Shown: positions 45,247-54,360, numbered from the stretch's first letter. The stretch: DNA of 64,000 nt from Clostridia bacterium (GCA_017625565.1 JAGAKN010000004.1:38888-102887); one strand, 5' to 3'. Notes: a model not told the origin generated them from the sequence alone. Made by a program: numbers and translations.

Positions 45247-45275
45247 TTGCGCGATTTTACCATTTGTGGTATACT
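45247..45275 (+). promoter_or_regulatory. Promoter of PAP2 phosphatase gene
   Basis: TTGCGC, 17 bp, TATACT. The -10 box ends 6 nt before ATG 45282, so transcription should begin at or next to the start codon. Confidence 0.5.
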
Positions 45276-45281
45276 AATAGT

Positions 45282-45797
45282 ATGAAATACGATTACACGG
45301 CTCTTTATCAAAAAAATGCGGACTTTTATAACCGCCATCCGCGGTTAAAAACGCTGTTGCTACTTTGCAACGTCTTATTTTCGTGGCTTTTTTTTCTTGC
45401 GTATTTGGGCTTACTCGCCTACGCGACGTTTTCCGATGCTTGGACGCCCGAAGAATGGATCGGCGGAATTTTATTGCCGTTATTTTGTTTGTTTTCCGTC
45501 AGTGTATTAAGGCTTGCAGTAGAACGTCCCCGTCCCTACGCGGAAACGGGCGCGAATATCACTCCGATGATCAAAAAAACGGGCAGGGAAAACAAATCCT
45601 TCCCAAGCCGACACGTCGCAAGCGCATTCGTTATTTCTATGCTTTTCACAGCGCACTTCCCTATTCTCGGAATCCCCTTACTGCTTTGCGCAATCCTTCT
45701 TGCATACGTGCGTTTTTCCGTAGGTGCACATTATCTTGCCGATCTTCTCGTTGGCGCAGGCATCGGGATCGCCTGCGGAGCACCGTTGTTTTTTTAA
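45282..45797 (+). CDS. PAP2-family membrane phosphatase
   Basis: 171 aa from ATG 45282; a TTG at 45264 is also in frame. Membrane spans at about 24-46, 59-80, 107-125, 127-143 and 150-168. PAP2 active-site motifs in order: LRLAVERPRP (KxxxxxxRP type), SFPSRHVAS (PSGH type, with Arg in place of Gly) and RFSVGAHYLADLLVG (SRxxxxxHxxxD type). Such enzymes hydrolyse phosphatidic acid, diacylglycerol pyrophosphate or undecaprenyl pyrophosphate. No Shine-Dalgarno is visible, which fits a leaderless message. Confidence 0.85.
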   Translation: MKYDYTALYQKNADFYNRHPRLKTLLLLCNVLFSWLFFLAYLGLLAYATFSDAWTPEEWIGGILLPLFCLFSVSVLRLAVERPRPYAETGANITPMIKKTGRENKSFPSRHVASAFVISMLFTAHFPILGIPLLLCAILLAYVRFSVGAHYLADLLVGAGIGIACGAPLFF

Positions 45798-45812
45798 CGG
45801 GATAAAAATTTT

Positions 45813-45843
45813 AGAGCTTTGACAAACGGTCAAAGCTCTTTTT
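45813..45843. terminator. Bidirectional terminator between convergent genes
   Basis: AGAGCTTTGAC-AAACG-GTCAAAGCTCT, then TTTTTT on the plus strand; on the minus strand it is followed by AAAATTTTT. Serves the PAP2 gene and the end of the glycan operon. Confidence 0.8.
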
Positions 45844-45845
45844 TA

Positions 45846-46616
45846 TTACAACATTTCTTCAAAAAATTTGGATTGATACCCTTGTTTTAACAAGTACGCC
45901 ACCGCGCTTTCGATCTTTTCCGCAAAATTCGGTTGATAGGCGCAATAGTAGGGGTAAAAATACTGCTCGTGAATCATAATATGTACTTTTTCACGATCCT
46001 TTAATTGTTCTAAGCGACGTATATTCTCTTCAGGGGAATACAAATTCAAAATGACGTCAATCGGCGCAAACGCCATCCCGTCGCGATAGGCAACACCGCC
46101 AGCGCGGACAATCTTCGCCAAGTCTTCGTCTAGACAATAGGACGTGCACGGATCTTCTTGTGTGCCGAACAACCCGAGCAATCCCCGCATTCCACAATCC
46201 CTCAGCGCTTTAACCGCGCCTTCCGAACCCAAGCAAAAATGCACCGTCGTCGTTTTCGCCAACGTTTTCTCGCCTGCAAACCGCTCGATCGAACGGTGTA
46301 CGGCGGAAACCTCGCTGTACGTTTCTTGATAGGACGAATTCGCGTACGTCACTTTTGTTTCTTTTAAGGAATGAAAGGACAATTTCAGCCAATCGGCGTT
46401 GTCTTCCCACTCCTTTCGGTATTTGTCCGTCATTTCTGAAAGCGCAAACCCTTCCGTCCAAAAAAACAAGTTGAGTTGTACTTTCACGCCGTATATTTCG
46501 TGTAAACGTTTGTACGTCGCCAAATAGGGATGGTCGAAAATACTGCCGTAAGTTCCACGCGTCAAATCCCGTAAAAACCAAATATTATCATCGACGGTAA
46601 AACAAAATTCTTTCAT
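45846..46616 (-). CDS. Polysaccharide deacetylase-like (NodB-fold) protein
   Basis: 256 aa, cytosolic (no signal). It starts MKEFCFTVDDNIWFLRDL; TVDDN resembles the metal-binding Asp pair of NodB-type deacetylases. KLSFHSLKE (near 77-85) and VHIMIHEQYFYPYY (near 216-229) could supply histidines. YGVKVQLNLFFW fits a beta/alpha-barrel strand. Assignment to glycan de-N-acetylation is tentative. It is the last gene of the glycan operon, 2 bp after the GH13 gene. Confidence 0.55.
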   Translation of the reverse strand: MKEFCFTVDDNIWFLRDLTRGTYGSIFDHPYLATYKRLHEIYGVKVQLNLFFWTEGFALSEMTDKYRKEWEDNADWLKLSFHSLKETKVTYANSSYQETYSEVSAVHRSIERFAGEKTLAKTTTVHFCLGSEGAVKALRDCGMRGLLGLFGTQEDPCTSYCLDEDLAKIVRAGGVAYRDGMAFAPIDVILNLYSPEENIRRLEQLKDREKVHIMIHEQYFYPYYCAYQPNFAEKIESAVAYLLKQGYQSKFFEEML

Positions 46617-46618
46617 CG

Positions 46619-48163
46619 TTATGCCTTTTTTACGACGATTTGATAGGGCAATAATCGATCTCCTACTTTATCGTAGTTGTTCAATACGATTTTGCCGTCG
46701 TATGCGTTTATCACGTTCTCCGCGCCCCTTTCAAACGCGCAAATCACGGTAATTTTCTCTTCGCCGTACACGCGCTCGAACACGTAATATTCATCCGTCA
46801 AAGCGAGTTTTTTAAACGTGCCCGAAGCAATCGCCTTTTCCGCTTTCCGCAAAGCGATCAACTTTTGATAGAACTTGAACACGGATTTTTCCGATTGCAA
46901 ATCCTTGGCAACGTTAACTTCGGATTTTCTCGGATATTCGGTAATCCAACTCTTTCTGTCTTTGTCCGTCCAAGGAATCAAACAACGGGGATTGTCCCGA
47001 CCGCCGAAATTCATACAAGCGATTCTCTCTTCCGCAGGAATTTTCCCTTCGTTCATCTGGTAATAATTCACCGATTCGACGTCGTTGAATTGTTCAAACG
47101 TCGTATACTCGGCGTTCGTCATACCGATTTCTTGACCTTGGAATAAGAAAGGTACGCCCCGTTGCAACAACACCAAACCACCGAGCAACGTCGCACTTTC
47201 ATAGCGGTATTCTCGATCGTTGCCGAACTTACTAACGCTACGCGGTTGGTCGTGATTTTCCAAGAACGACGTATTGCAAACGTCCACTCCTTGCGTCAAA
47301 TCCTGCCAATCAGCCATACGCTTACAAAGTTCTTTAAGCGTCGGTTTTTTCGTACAAAATCTACCGTTATCCAAACACAAGTGTTGCATTGCAAACACCG
47401 TCGTCAATTCCTTACGTTCCTTTCCGCAAAAGAGTTTAACGTTGTTTTGATCACTCGACCAACATTCCCCGACGGTAAACGCATCTTTCGTCGGCTCGCG
47501 ATCGAACAATTCCTTAATGAATTCGTGCAATCTCGGTCCGCTACCGTTTTCTTCCGACGTCAAGTCCTTGGAAATCAAATCGAGCACGTCACAACGAAAC
47601 CCGTCCGCACCCATTGCCATCCAATAATCGACGATATCCCTAAATTCTTGACGGACTTTCGGGTTTTCCCAATTCACGTCCGCCTGTTCGACCGCAAAGG
47701 AATGCAAGTAATACTCCTTGGTGTTTTCGTCGTATTCCCACGCGCTACCGCCGAACGTACTTTCCCAATTATTGGGGGGTGTTTCTCGCCAAATATAATA
47801 ATCCCGATACGGGCTCTCTTTGCTTTTTTTGGATTCCTGAAACCAAACGTGTTCGGTGGACGTATGATTCGCCACGAGATCGACGATTACCTTGATGCCG
47901 TTTTCGTGGAATTCGTCCAACAGCTTCTTGAACAGTTCCGTTCCGCCCATTTCGTCCTTGATTTTTCGGTAATCGGCAATATCGTAGCCGTTGTCCACTT
48001 CGGGACTTTCAAAACAGGGGGTAATCCAAACGGCGGTAATCCCCAATTCTTTCAAGTATCCGATTCTCTCTCGAATACCTTGTATATCCCCTAAGCCGTC
48101 GCCATCGGAATCACAAAAGCTTTTGGGGTAAATTTGATAAAAAATCAAATCGTCTGTTCTCAT
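46619..48163 (-). CDS. GH13 alpha-glucosidase (oligo-1,6-glucosidase type)
   Basis: 514 aa, cytosolic, normal length. GH13 regions: DLVANHTS (95-102), GFRCDVLDL with nucleophile D192, VGEC with acid/base E233, and FLENHDQPR with D305. The QIYPKSFCDSDGDGLGDIQGI start is typical of the oligo-1,6-glucosidase, trehalose-6-phosphate hydrolase or alpha-glucosidase group; the exact substrate cannot be fixed. It overlaps the oxidoreductase gene by 4 nt (ATGA). Confidence 0.92.
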   Translation of the reverse strand: MRTDDLIFYQIYPKSFCDSDGDGLGDIQGIRERIGYLKELGITAVWITPCFESPEVDNGYDIADYRKIKDEMGGTELFKKLLDEFHENGIKVIVDLVANHTSTEHVWFQESKKSKESPYRDYYIWRETPPNNWESTFGGSAWEYDENTKEYYLHSFAVEQADVNWENPKVRQEFRDIVDYWMAMGADGFRCDVLDLISKDLTSEENGSGPRLHEFIKELFDREPTKDAFTVGECWSSDQNNVKLFCGKERKELTTVFAMQHLCLDNGRFCTKKPTLKELCKRMADWQDLTQGVDVCNTSFLENHDQPRSVSKFGNDREYRYESATLLGGLVLLQRGVPFLFQGQEIGMTNAEYTTFEQFNDVESVNYYQMNEGKIPAEERIACMNFGGRDNPRCLIPWTDKDRKSWITEYPRKSEVNVAKDLQSEKSVFKFYQKLIALRKAEKAIASGTFKKLALTDEYYVFERVYGEEKITVICAFERGAENVINAYDGKIVLNNYDKVGDRLLPYQIVVKKA

Positions 48164-49443
48164 ATTCTTACAATCTTTTCTTCCTTATTGCTTTCTTCCG
48201 CAGCATAAACGACGAGATGTCCGTTAATGGAATCGTCGATACTCGTAATCGAAATCGAAGAATTGTCCCCGTTCAAATAGCGAACGAGTTCGTGCATGAT
48301 CGCATAGTCGCCACCACCGTGTCCAACGTAGCCCGCGCTTGCGTGTACTTCTTTGGATACGTCGATAATTTCTTCGTCATAACCGAATTTGTCGCCACTT
48401 CTATCAAATTTACGAACTATGAATTTTTCGTCTTCCAATCTACCTTCGATTTCGCCGTGCGTACCGCAGATATGTATAAATCTATCCGGCTTGCTCGTCC
48501 CGCCTACCATCGTGAACATTGCCGTCGAACCGTCTTCAAATTCGATATTGATGACTTGGCGATCGTTGATATCCCCACCGCTTTCGTACGCGCAAAGCCC
48601 GTATTCGTGCGATTTCAACCATTCCAATTTTTCTTCCTTCGTAATGGTATCCAAGGGCTTGTTCATGTCCATCCACGTTTGGAAGGGCATCGGATCTAAC
48701 TCCACGTGAATCTTTTGCGCTGAATACAAACACGTTTCGTTATGCGGACAGTTGTAGCAATACTTGGTTGCGCCTTCGGGAGCATTCTTTTTCGCGAACA
48801 GCGAACGGCTACCGAAACTCGATACTTTCTTGGGCGTCGTCATATTGTTCAACCAGCAAATCAAGTCCATATCGTGGCAGGATTTTGCGAGCAAGAAACC
48901 CGAACCGCAGGTTGCTTCGCTCTTCCACTTACCGCGAACGAACGAATCGACGAAATGCGCAATCCAAACGTGTTCGTCAAGTTCCATCGTCAAAATCTTC
49001 CCGATCGTACCTGCGTTGATAATTTCTTTGATTCTTTTATAGTACGGCGTATAACGCAAAACGTGGCAAATGTTGAGTTTTACGTTCTTCTCCCGTGCAA
49101 GGCGTTGCAAATCCAACAATTCTTCTTTTTTCGCCGTAATCGGTTTTTCAAGCAACATATTATAGCCGGCATTCATTATTTTTACCGACGTTTCGTAATG
49201 GATTTCGTCCATCGTCGCATTGATGACAAAATCGCAAGGAATTTTCTTCGCCAAAAATTCATCCAAATCCTTAAAGCGATTGCTTTCAGGTACGGAATAT
49301 CGATCCCCTGCTTCTTTCAAACGCAAATCGCTGATTTCGATAATTGCGACAATCTCCAATTCCGAAGGAGCTTCCAACGAATAATCCGCATACGCGCATC
49401 CACGGTTTCCTGCACCAAGAAGTACTGCTTGCAATTTTTTCAT
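48160..49443 (-). CDS. Gfo/Idh/MocA family oxidoreductase
   Basis: 427 aa. N-terminal Rossmann fold starting MKKLQAVLLGAGNRGCAYAD, then DFVINATMDEIHYETSVKIM and LLEKPITAKKEE (the EKP motif with the likely catalytic Lys). The C-terminal alpha/beta domain includes GSGFLLAKSCHDMDLICWL (the H-D pair of the family). NAD(P)-dependent sugar or cyclitol dehydrogenase; the family also includes NAD-dependent glycosidase-like activities. Own promoter at 49501-49530 with an A-rich leader. Confidence 0.9.
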   Translation of the reverse strand: MKKLQAVLLGAGNRGCAYADYSLEAPSELEIVAIIEISDLRLKEAGDRYSVPESNRFKDLDEFLAKKIPCDFVINATMDEIHYETSVKIMNAGYNMLLEKPITAKKEELLDLQRLAREKNVKLNICHVLRYTPYYKRIKEIINAGTIGKILTMELDEHVWIAHFVDSFVRGKWKSEATCGSGFLLAKSCHDMDLICWLNNMTTPKKVSSFGSRSLFAKKNAPEGATKYCYNCPHNETCLYSAQKIHVELDPMPFQTWMDMNKPLDTITKEEKLEWLKSHEYGLCAYESGGDINDRQVINIEFEDGSTAMFTMVGGTSKPDRFIHICGTHGEIEGRLEDEKFIVRKFDRSGDKFGYDEEIIDVSKEVHASAGYVGHGGGDYAIMHELVRYLNGDNSSISITSIDDSINGHLVVYAAEESNKEEKIVRI

Positions 49444-49500
49444 AGTTTTTTATCCTACCTTTATTTATTATCTTTTATTTTTTTATTTTTTATTTATTTT

Positions 49501-49530
49501 ATTATAAAATAAATCCATCTATTTTGTCAA
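49501..49530 (-). promoter_or_regulatory. Promoter of oxidoreductase-GH13-deacetylase operon
   Basis: Minus strand TTGACA (49525-49530), 18 bp, TATAAT (49501-49506). The leader (49444-49500) is almost wholly A/T, ending in AAAGGTAGG before the gene. Confidence 0.7.
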
Positions 49531-49572
49531 TAGGGAATATTTCATTTTTTTGTGTTTTTCTTTCAATCTGAT

Positions 49573-50463
49573 TTATTTGGAAAGAAAGAATACGCCATAT
49601 CCCCAACCGAATCTTCCGCCCTTTTGCATAAACGCGTATACCGATCGTTGCATCGCCGTTTTCTGCGGTATTTCACGGTTTAAATCGGGAATACCGAAGA
49701 TACGCTCGCAAGCGAGTGTATCACTTGTTTCCTTGCCGTATTCTTCAATCTCGATGATATCGTATTTTTCCATGAACGTCAAGATATTCGATCCCGCCGG
49801 CACGATCTCGGGATTTCTCGTATACAACAACCACGACCAACATACGAACGGAATATACGCCTTTTGGAATTCGTCCGCAAAATACTTGGAGAAGAACTCC
49901 ACCGCCATTTGATAGGATTGATCGCAGTCTTCTTTTAGCAATCTCCCTGCCGACGGAATGTGCACGGAAAGCACCCTTTCGTCAAACTCCACCGTTTTCC
50001 CGTCCTTTTCGTACTTCGGCAAGCGGAAACCTTTGCGTTCGAATTGCAGTCTACCCAACGCAAAACAGCCCATCGTCAAGAAACATTCGTACCAAGCCCA
50101 ATCGAATATCCCTACCCTTTCTTTCGCCGAACGACATTCTCTATATTTATACGAAAGATCGCGACATACGCCGTCGAAAACCATTTCCGGATACCCGCGC
50201 TTTTTATAAAATTCCCCCAACTTGCGGATTAAAAATACCATACCGACGAAATATGCGGTATACGTATGCACGTCCGATTCCTTTGCGATTGTTTCGATTT
50301 TTTCCGTCAAACTTTCAAAGCGGAACTCCGCGTCGTCCACATACAAATCGCAAAGCTCTTGCAACGCCCGTTCTCCGATGCGGTCGAACGCGGAGAGCGC
50401 AACTTCTTCCGCTTCCGCACCAAAACCGTATTTTTGTAAATATTCCTGTAAATACGCGCGCAT
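49573..50463 (-). CDS. GNAT-like acyltransferase-domain protein (NAT_N/GNAT_C, formerly DUF5596)
   Basis: 296 aa from ATG 50463 (AAAGGTG upstream; 37 upstream residues lack a start signal). The C-terminal half contains RVLSVHIPSAGRLLKEDCDQ, then FVCWSWLLYTRNPEIVPAGSNIL, the conserved core of the GNAT_C domain. The N-terminal half (1-135) corresponds to NAT_N. Probably an acyl-CoA-dependent transferase; substrate unknown. 10 bp after the GH20-like gene, so an amino-sugar-related role is plausible. Confidence 0.75.
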   Translation of the reverse strand: MRAYLQEYLQKYGFGAEAEEVALSAFDRIGERALQELCDLYVDDAEFRFESLTEKIETIAKESDVHTYTAYFVGMVFLIRKLGEFYKKRGYPEMVFDGVCRDLSYKYRECRSAKERVGIFDWAWYECFLTMGCFALGRLQFERKGFRLPKYEKDGKTVEFDERVLSVHIPSAGRLLKEDCDQSYQMAVEFFSKYFADEFQKAYIPFVCWSWLLYTRNPEIVPAGSNILTFMEKYDIIEIEEYGKETSDTLACERIFGIPDLNREIPQKTAMQRSVYAFMQKGGRFGWGYGVFFLSK

Positions 50464-50473
50464 TTTCACACCT

Positions 50474-52381
50474 TTATACAAGCGGTTTAAACGCCAATTT
50501 GATAGTACTTCTTTGTCTACAGAGCGACAAATCGTTAAAATGTGCAACGCCGTCGTCATAGCCCATTTCCGCAAACCTCGTATCGTCGGAAAGCATCTTA
50601 CGCTCGTTGACGACGTAGCCTTCCAAAACTTCCACGTCCGACGCCACGTACTTCTCGCCCTTTTGCGTATAACGGAAGTTCATCGGGAACATGGATCCTT
50701 CGCCGTAAACGGTGAACGTGATCCATTCCACGGGTTTGTTTTCGATTACGAACCGCAACCCGTACGTTCCGCCGAAATCCATAGCTACGAATGTCGGTTT
50801 CATACCGCCTTGGTAGATCTTTTTGGGTTCTGTTTCGCCTGCATACTTCGCCCACAATTCCCCACGGGGAGTTGCAAACGCTTCGTTTAAGCCGAAATCG
50901 ACGTACAAAATGCCTTTACCCTTGTTTTCCGCAAGGAATTTCCGCATGCCGTCCAACGTTTCCTTGAGCCAAGCGAACTTGTTGTGAAAGTTGTTTTGCT
51001 CGCTGGGCAAGCCCTTGCGGTACTTTTCCCAAAGCGCGCGTTCTTTTACTTCTACGTCCGCGAACACGTCCGTCAATTCCTTGTAATAGGGCTCGAAATA
51101 TTCCGCGTCTTTATCCCCTGTTTCTACGGCGTCGTATAATGCCGTCGACAAGATTTCTATACGGGCATACGTCCATTTTTGCGCCACGTATCCGTACGTT
51201 TCCGTGACGATATCCTTTTGCAAGCCTTCCTGCATAGCGTCCGCGTATTCTTTTAACCGCTTGGTCGCATACCCCAATTTTTGGCTGAACATATGCAATA
51301 CGGCGTAATCGTTTTGGCAAAGCGCGTTTACGTCGTGGAAAGGATAGTACATCCAAGGAATTTGCAAGGACGAAACCAATTCCGCCAACCCACGATCGCC
51401 AAGAATTTCGGCGTAGACGTCCAGTTGTTCCCTTTCGGTGACCAAACCGCTCCATCTTCTACCTGCGTACGCGATCAACGGATACGTACTCAAATAAAAC
51501 CGATCGTACTTTTCCCACGTCGTCATCAATGCGCCGAACGGATGATGCTTTTCTGCATAGCGGGTAAACGTTTCGAAGTTGTACGTCGGGGACGCGCCCA
51601 CCGCTTGCGGACAGAATATATAATCAAACCCGAGCTTGTCATAATACGCAAACCAATCTTTGCGGATGCGGTTGGTCCAATGCCCGTTGGGTTCATCAGG
51701 AACGAATTCGTAATTCCAATTACAGAAAATGATATCTCTCGGGAGTTGTTCGACAATGTCCGCGTACTCGAAGAAATCATCCCACATCATCATGCGCTTG
51801 CCCATCGAAGTCACCAACGCGTGCGTATGCAAAATATGCTCTAAGAACATATCGTTGCGCGTTTTGCCTTGCGCGAGTTGTTCGCGACAACGTTCGCATA
51901 CGGCAAAATCAAACGGCTCGTCCAAGCCCATATGTACGTATTTCCCCGGGAAAAGCTTACATACGTCGCGGACGTATTTGTCGAAGAACGCATACAAATC
52001 AGGGTTGGATACGCAACCGCAATTGCTTAACCCCGCCCCCGCGATATCAAACCCGCGCCCGTCTTTCGACGTGTCTTCACATTCCGTCATGTGCGCGAGT
52101 TGGGGATATTCGAAAAACTTTTCCAAATGCCCGAGATTTTCAAATACGGGGATGAGTTCGATCCCCACGCTTTCCGCGTGCGCCACGATTTCGCGCATTT
52201 CCGCTTCCGAATACGTACGGTTAGGATCAAAGAACGGCGTATCTTCTGTGGATACGGCGTTTTCCAAATATAAAACAACTGCATTATACCCGTTGGCTTT
52301 CGCAAAATCTACGTAATGCTTAACGTAGTCTACGTGCTCTTTTTGTCTTGCCAAATCCAACTGTAAAGCGATTAATTGCAT
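50474..52381 (-). CDS. GH20-like glycoside hydrolase (beta-N-acetylhexosaminidase type), cytosolic
   Basis: 635 aa without signal peptide. (beta/alpha)8 barrel starting LIALQLDLARQKEHVDYVKHY; the catalytic Asp-Glu pair is in YVHMGLDEPFD (D154, E155), followed by CERC. KRMMMWDDFFEYAD and FCNWNYEF form later strands. About 350-500 is helical and about 520-635 is a beta-rich C-terminal part. It would release terminal hexosamine residues from imported oligosaccharides. Own promoter TTGACA-17-TATGAT; AAAGGAG before ATG. Confidence 0.82.
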   Translation of the reverse strand: MQLIALQLDLARQKEHVDYVKHYVDFAKANGYNAVVLYLENAVSTEDTPFFDPNRTYSEAEMREIVAHAESVGIELIPVFENLGHLEKFFEYPQLAHMTECEDTSKDGRGFDIAGAGLSNCGCVSNPDLYAFFDKYVRDVCKLFPGKYVHMGLDEPFDFAVCERCREQLAQGKTRNDMFLEHILHTHALVTSMGKRMMMWDDFFEYADIVEQLPRDIIFCNWNYEFVPDEPNGHWTNRIRKDWFAYYDKLGFDYIFCPQAVGASPTYNFETFTRYAEKHHPFGALMTTWEKYDRFYLSTYPLIAYAGRRWSGLVTEREQLDVYAEILGDRGLAELVSSLQIPWMYYPFHDVNALCQNDYAVLHMFSQKLGYATKRLKEYADAMQEGLQKDIVTETYGYVAQKWTYARIEILSTALYDAVETGDKDAEYFEPYYKELTDVFADVEVKERALWEKYRKGLPSEQNNFHNKFAWLKETLDGMRKFLAENKGKGILYVDFGLNEAFATPRGELWAKYAGETEPKKIYQGGMKPTFVAMDFGGTYGLRFVIENKPVEWITFTVYGEGSMFPMNFRYTQKGEKYVASDVEVLEGYVVNERKMLSDDTRFAEMGYDDGVAHFNDLSLCRQRSTIKLAFKPLV

Positions 52382-52413
52382 ACAAAACTCCTTTGCTATC
52401 TTTTTTCCATTAT

Positions 52414-52442
52414 ATCATACCTTTTTTGCAAACCCTTGTCAA
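52414..52442 (-). promoter_or_regulatory. Promoter of GH20-acyltransferase operon
   Basis: Minus strand TTGACA (52437-52442), 17 bp, TATGAT (52414-52419). Confidence 0.75.
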
Positions 52443-52511
52443 CTGTTTGGCGAATTTTTCCTCGCAAAATCATCAAAAAATATCTGCTTTTTTACAACTT
52501 GTTTTCACAAT

Positions 52512-52548
52512 AAAAAATATCCACCCTGGCATCAGGTGGATATTTTTT
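52512..52548 (-). terminator. Terminator after epimerase gene
   Basis: AAAAAATATCCACC / GGTGGATATTTTTT with a 9-nt loop; bidirectional, with U-tracts on both strands. It lies between the epimerase stop and the GH20 promoter. Confidence 0.8.
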
Positions 52549-52556
52549 CTTAATAC

Positions 52557-53219
52557 TTATAAAACGGCTTCGCGGAGCTTTGCAATATTTCCTGCCATAT
52601 CCGTACCCGTGAAAACCGACGACGTACCTGCAACGAAAATATTCGCGCCTGCCGTCGACATCTTTGTCGCGTTTTCAAAACTCACGTTCCCGTCGACTTC
52701 GATCTCTACGTGCGCGTAGCCTTTACGATCTAAGTACGCCCGCACCTGTTGAATTTTTTCCAAAGTTTGCGGTACTAATTTTTGCCCTGCAAAACCAGGA
52801 TTAACTGTCATAACCAACACCCCGTCGATATCGGGCAATACGTAATCGAGCGCCGAAATCGGCGTAGCAGGATTGATCGCCACCATCGCTTTCGCGCCCT
52901 TTGCCTTAATCATCGCAAGCGCACGTTGTAAATGCGGAGTACTTTCCACGTGCACGGCAACGTAATCCCCGAAACCGATCGGGAAAATATCCAAAAACCG
53001 TTCGGGTTTCTCCACCATCAAATGGATATCTAAGGGAATGTTCGTCATCTTCTTCAGCGCCTTGCAATAATCTGGTCCGAGCGTGAAATTCGGCACAAAC
53101 GCACCGTCCATAATATCGATATGTAAATACTCGATCCCACACTCTTCAAACGTTTTTAACGTCGATTTTATTTCCGCAATATCCGCGCACATCATCGACG
53201 GAGAAATTTGTTTTTTCAT
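52557..53219 (-). CDS. rpe: Ribulose-phosphate 3-epimerase family (Rpe or allulose-6-phosphate epimerase)
   Basis: 220 aa from ATG 53219, overlapping the dehydrogenase stop (ATGA). TIM barrel: SPSMMCADI, HIDIMDGAFVPNFTLGP (metal His/Asp), DIHLMVEKPERF, VMTVNPGFAGQKL, EVDGNVSFENA and AGANIFVAGTSSVF. The family covers ribulose-5-P, allulose-6-P and related epimerases. Because it pairs with a sugar-phosphate dehydrogenase in a DeoR-type locus, a ketose-6-phosphate substrate is as likely as ribulose-5-P. Confidence 0.88.
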   Translation of the reverse strand: MKKQISPSMMCADIAEIKSTLKTFEECGIEYLHIDIMDGAFVPNFTLGPDYCKALKKMTNIPLDIHLMVEKPERFLDIFPIGFGDYVAVHVESTPHLQRALAMIKAKGAKAMVAINPATPISALDYVLPDIDGVLVMTVNPGFAGQKLVPQTLEKIQQVRAYLDRKGYAHVEIEVDGNVSFENATKMSTAGANIFVAGTSSVFTGTDMAGNIAKLREAVL

Positions 53220-54223
53220 GCTTCCACCCCACAATCAATCAATACTTTGCTATAAAATTCTTGCTTTCCCTTGATCATTTCAAACGCGTCGTTAATTTTG
53301 TCCAACGGATAGACGTGACTGATCAAAAACGCAGGTTGAATCTCTCCGTTTGCAATCGCTTGAATGCTCGCTTTCCAATCGTTCACGATATCGTTGTAGG
53401 ACGAATTCCACGTCCCACGAACGGTCAATTCCTTACGCAAAATGCACCAATACGCGTTTCTAGAAAGCGCGATATCCGCGTGCGGATTGCCAAGACAAAC
53501 GAGTTGTCCCCCCGCTTTTACCGCTTGTAAACACGTTTCCAAGGGAGCGGAACACCCTGTGCCTTCTACCGCGCAATCCATCGCAAGCCCGCCCGTTTCG
53601 GCGTAGTCGGCAAACCCGATTTCTTTGGCGACCACCAATTTCCGCGCGTCCAAATCGGTGTAGTACACCTGTTTTACGCCCTTTTTCTTTAACCAAAGCC
53701 CCACGAGTATCCCGATCGGTCCTGCACCCGTGACGAGTACGTTTTCTCCGCCTGAAATTTGTAATCTGTCGGACGCGTGCTTTGCGATCGAAACAGGCTC
53801 GCACATAGCACCAAGTTTACAATCCATATCGTCGGGCAAAATGATTAAATTCCAACGTTTCACCGCGATATATTCGGCAAATCCGCCGTCGCGACGAGAG
53901 CCGTAGTAATCGTAATTTTTGCACGTGACGTAGCTCTTTCTTGCGCATTCTTCACACGCAAAACAAGGCAATAGCGGGAAAATTGCTACCTTTTTCCCTA
54001 CCAACTCGCCTTGCGCGTCCTCTACGACCACGCCTGCGAATTCGTGCCCGATTACCGTCGGATAATGGTATAATGCCGTACCGTAAACCCGCGCGGAATC
54101 GCTACCACATACACCGCAATATTGTACTTTCACCAACACTTCGTCCTGTTTCGGGACGGGCTTGGGCACTTCGCTCACCCGTAAATCGTTTACCGCGTAT
54201 ACAACGCCTGCTTTCATCGTCAT
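53216..54223 (-). CDS. Zinc-dependent alcohol dehydrogenase (galactitol-1-phosphate dehydrogenase-like)
   Basis: 335 aa from ATG 54223 (AAGGAG 8 nt upstream; other ATGs at 54217 and 54232). Medium-chain dehydrogenase: catalytic zinc site CGVCGSD, GHEFAG and the EP pair; structural zinc Cys in CFACEECARKSYVTC; NAD-binding VTGAGPIGILVG. The GTWNSSYNDIVNDW segment near 270-283 is typical of galactitol-1-phosphate 5-dehydrogenase. It is likely to oxidise a sugar alcohol phosphate. First gene of its operon, under promoter 54259-54287. Confidence 0.85.
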   Translation of the reverse strand: MTMKAGVVYAVNDLRVSEVPKPVPKQDEVLVKVQYCGVCGSDSARVYGTALYHYPTVIGHEFAGVVVEDAQGELVGKKVAIFPLLPCFACEECARKSYVTCKNYDYYGSRRDGGFAEYIAVKRWNLIILPDDMDCKLGAMCEPVSIAKHASDRLQISGGENVLVTGAGPIGILVGLWLKKKGVKQVYYTDLDARKLVVAKEIGFADYAETGGLAMDCAVEGTGCSAPLETCLQAVKAGGQLVCLGNPHADIALSRNAYWCILRKELTVRGTWNSSYNDIVNDWKASIQAIANGEIQPAFLISHVYPLDKINDAFEMIKGKQEFYSKVLIDCGVEA

Positions 54224-54258
54224 AAATCGCACTCCTTTTTGACGTTTTTCTTTCCTGC

Positions 54259-54287
54259 ATCATAGCAAATCCGTCAAAATTTGTCAA
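54259..54287 (-). promoter_or_regulatory. Promoter of dehydrogenase-epimerase operon
   Basis: Minus strand TTGACA (54282-54287), 17 bp, TATGAT (54259-54264). Confidence 0.75.
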
Positions 54288-54320
54288 TAAGTGGCGAAAA
54301 TTATGGTAAACAACCATATT

Positions 54321-54360
54321 TTTATGCAAGTTTAAGCATATTTAAGTACATTTAAGCAAA
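54321..54360. promoter_or_regulatory. Phased 10-bp repeats, probable DeoR operator
   Basis: TTTAAGCATA, TTTAAGTACA and TTTAAGCAAA stand head to tail at 54331, 54341 and 54351, preceded by the weaker TTTATGCAAG at 54321. The period is exactly 10 bp, so all copies face one side of the helix. They lie between the divergent promoters of the dehydrogenase operon and the DeoR gene. Confidence 0.65.
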
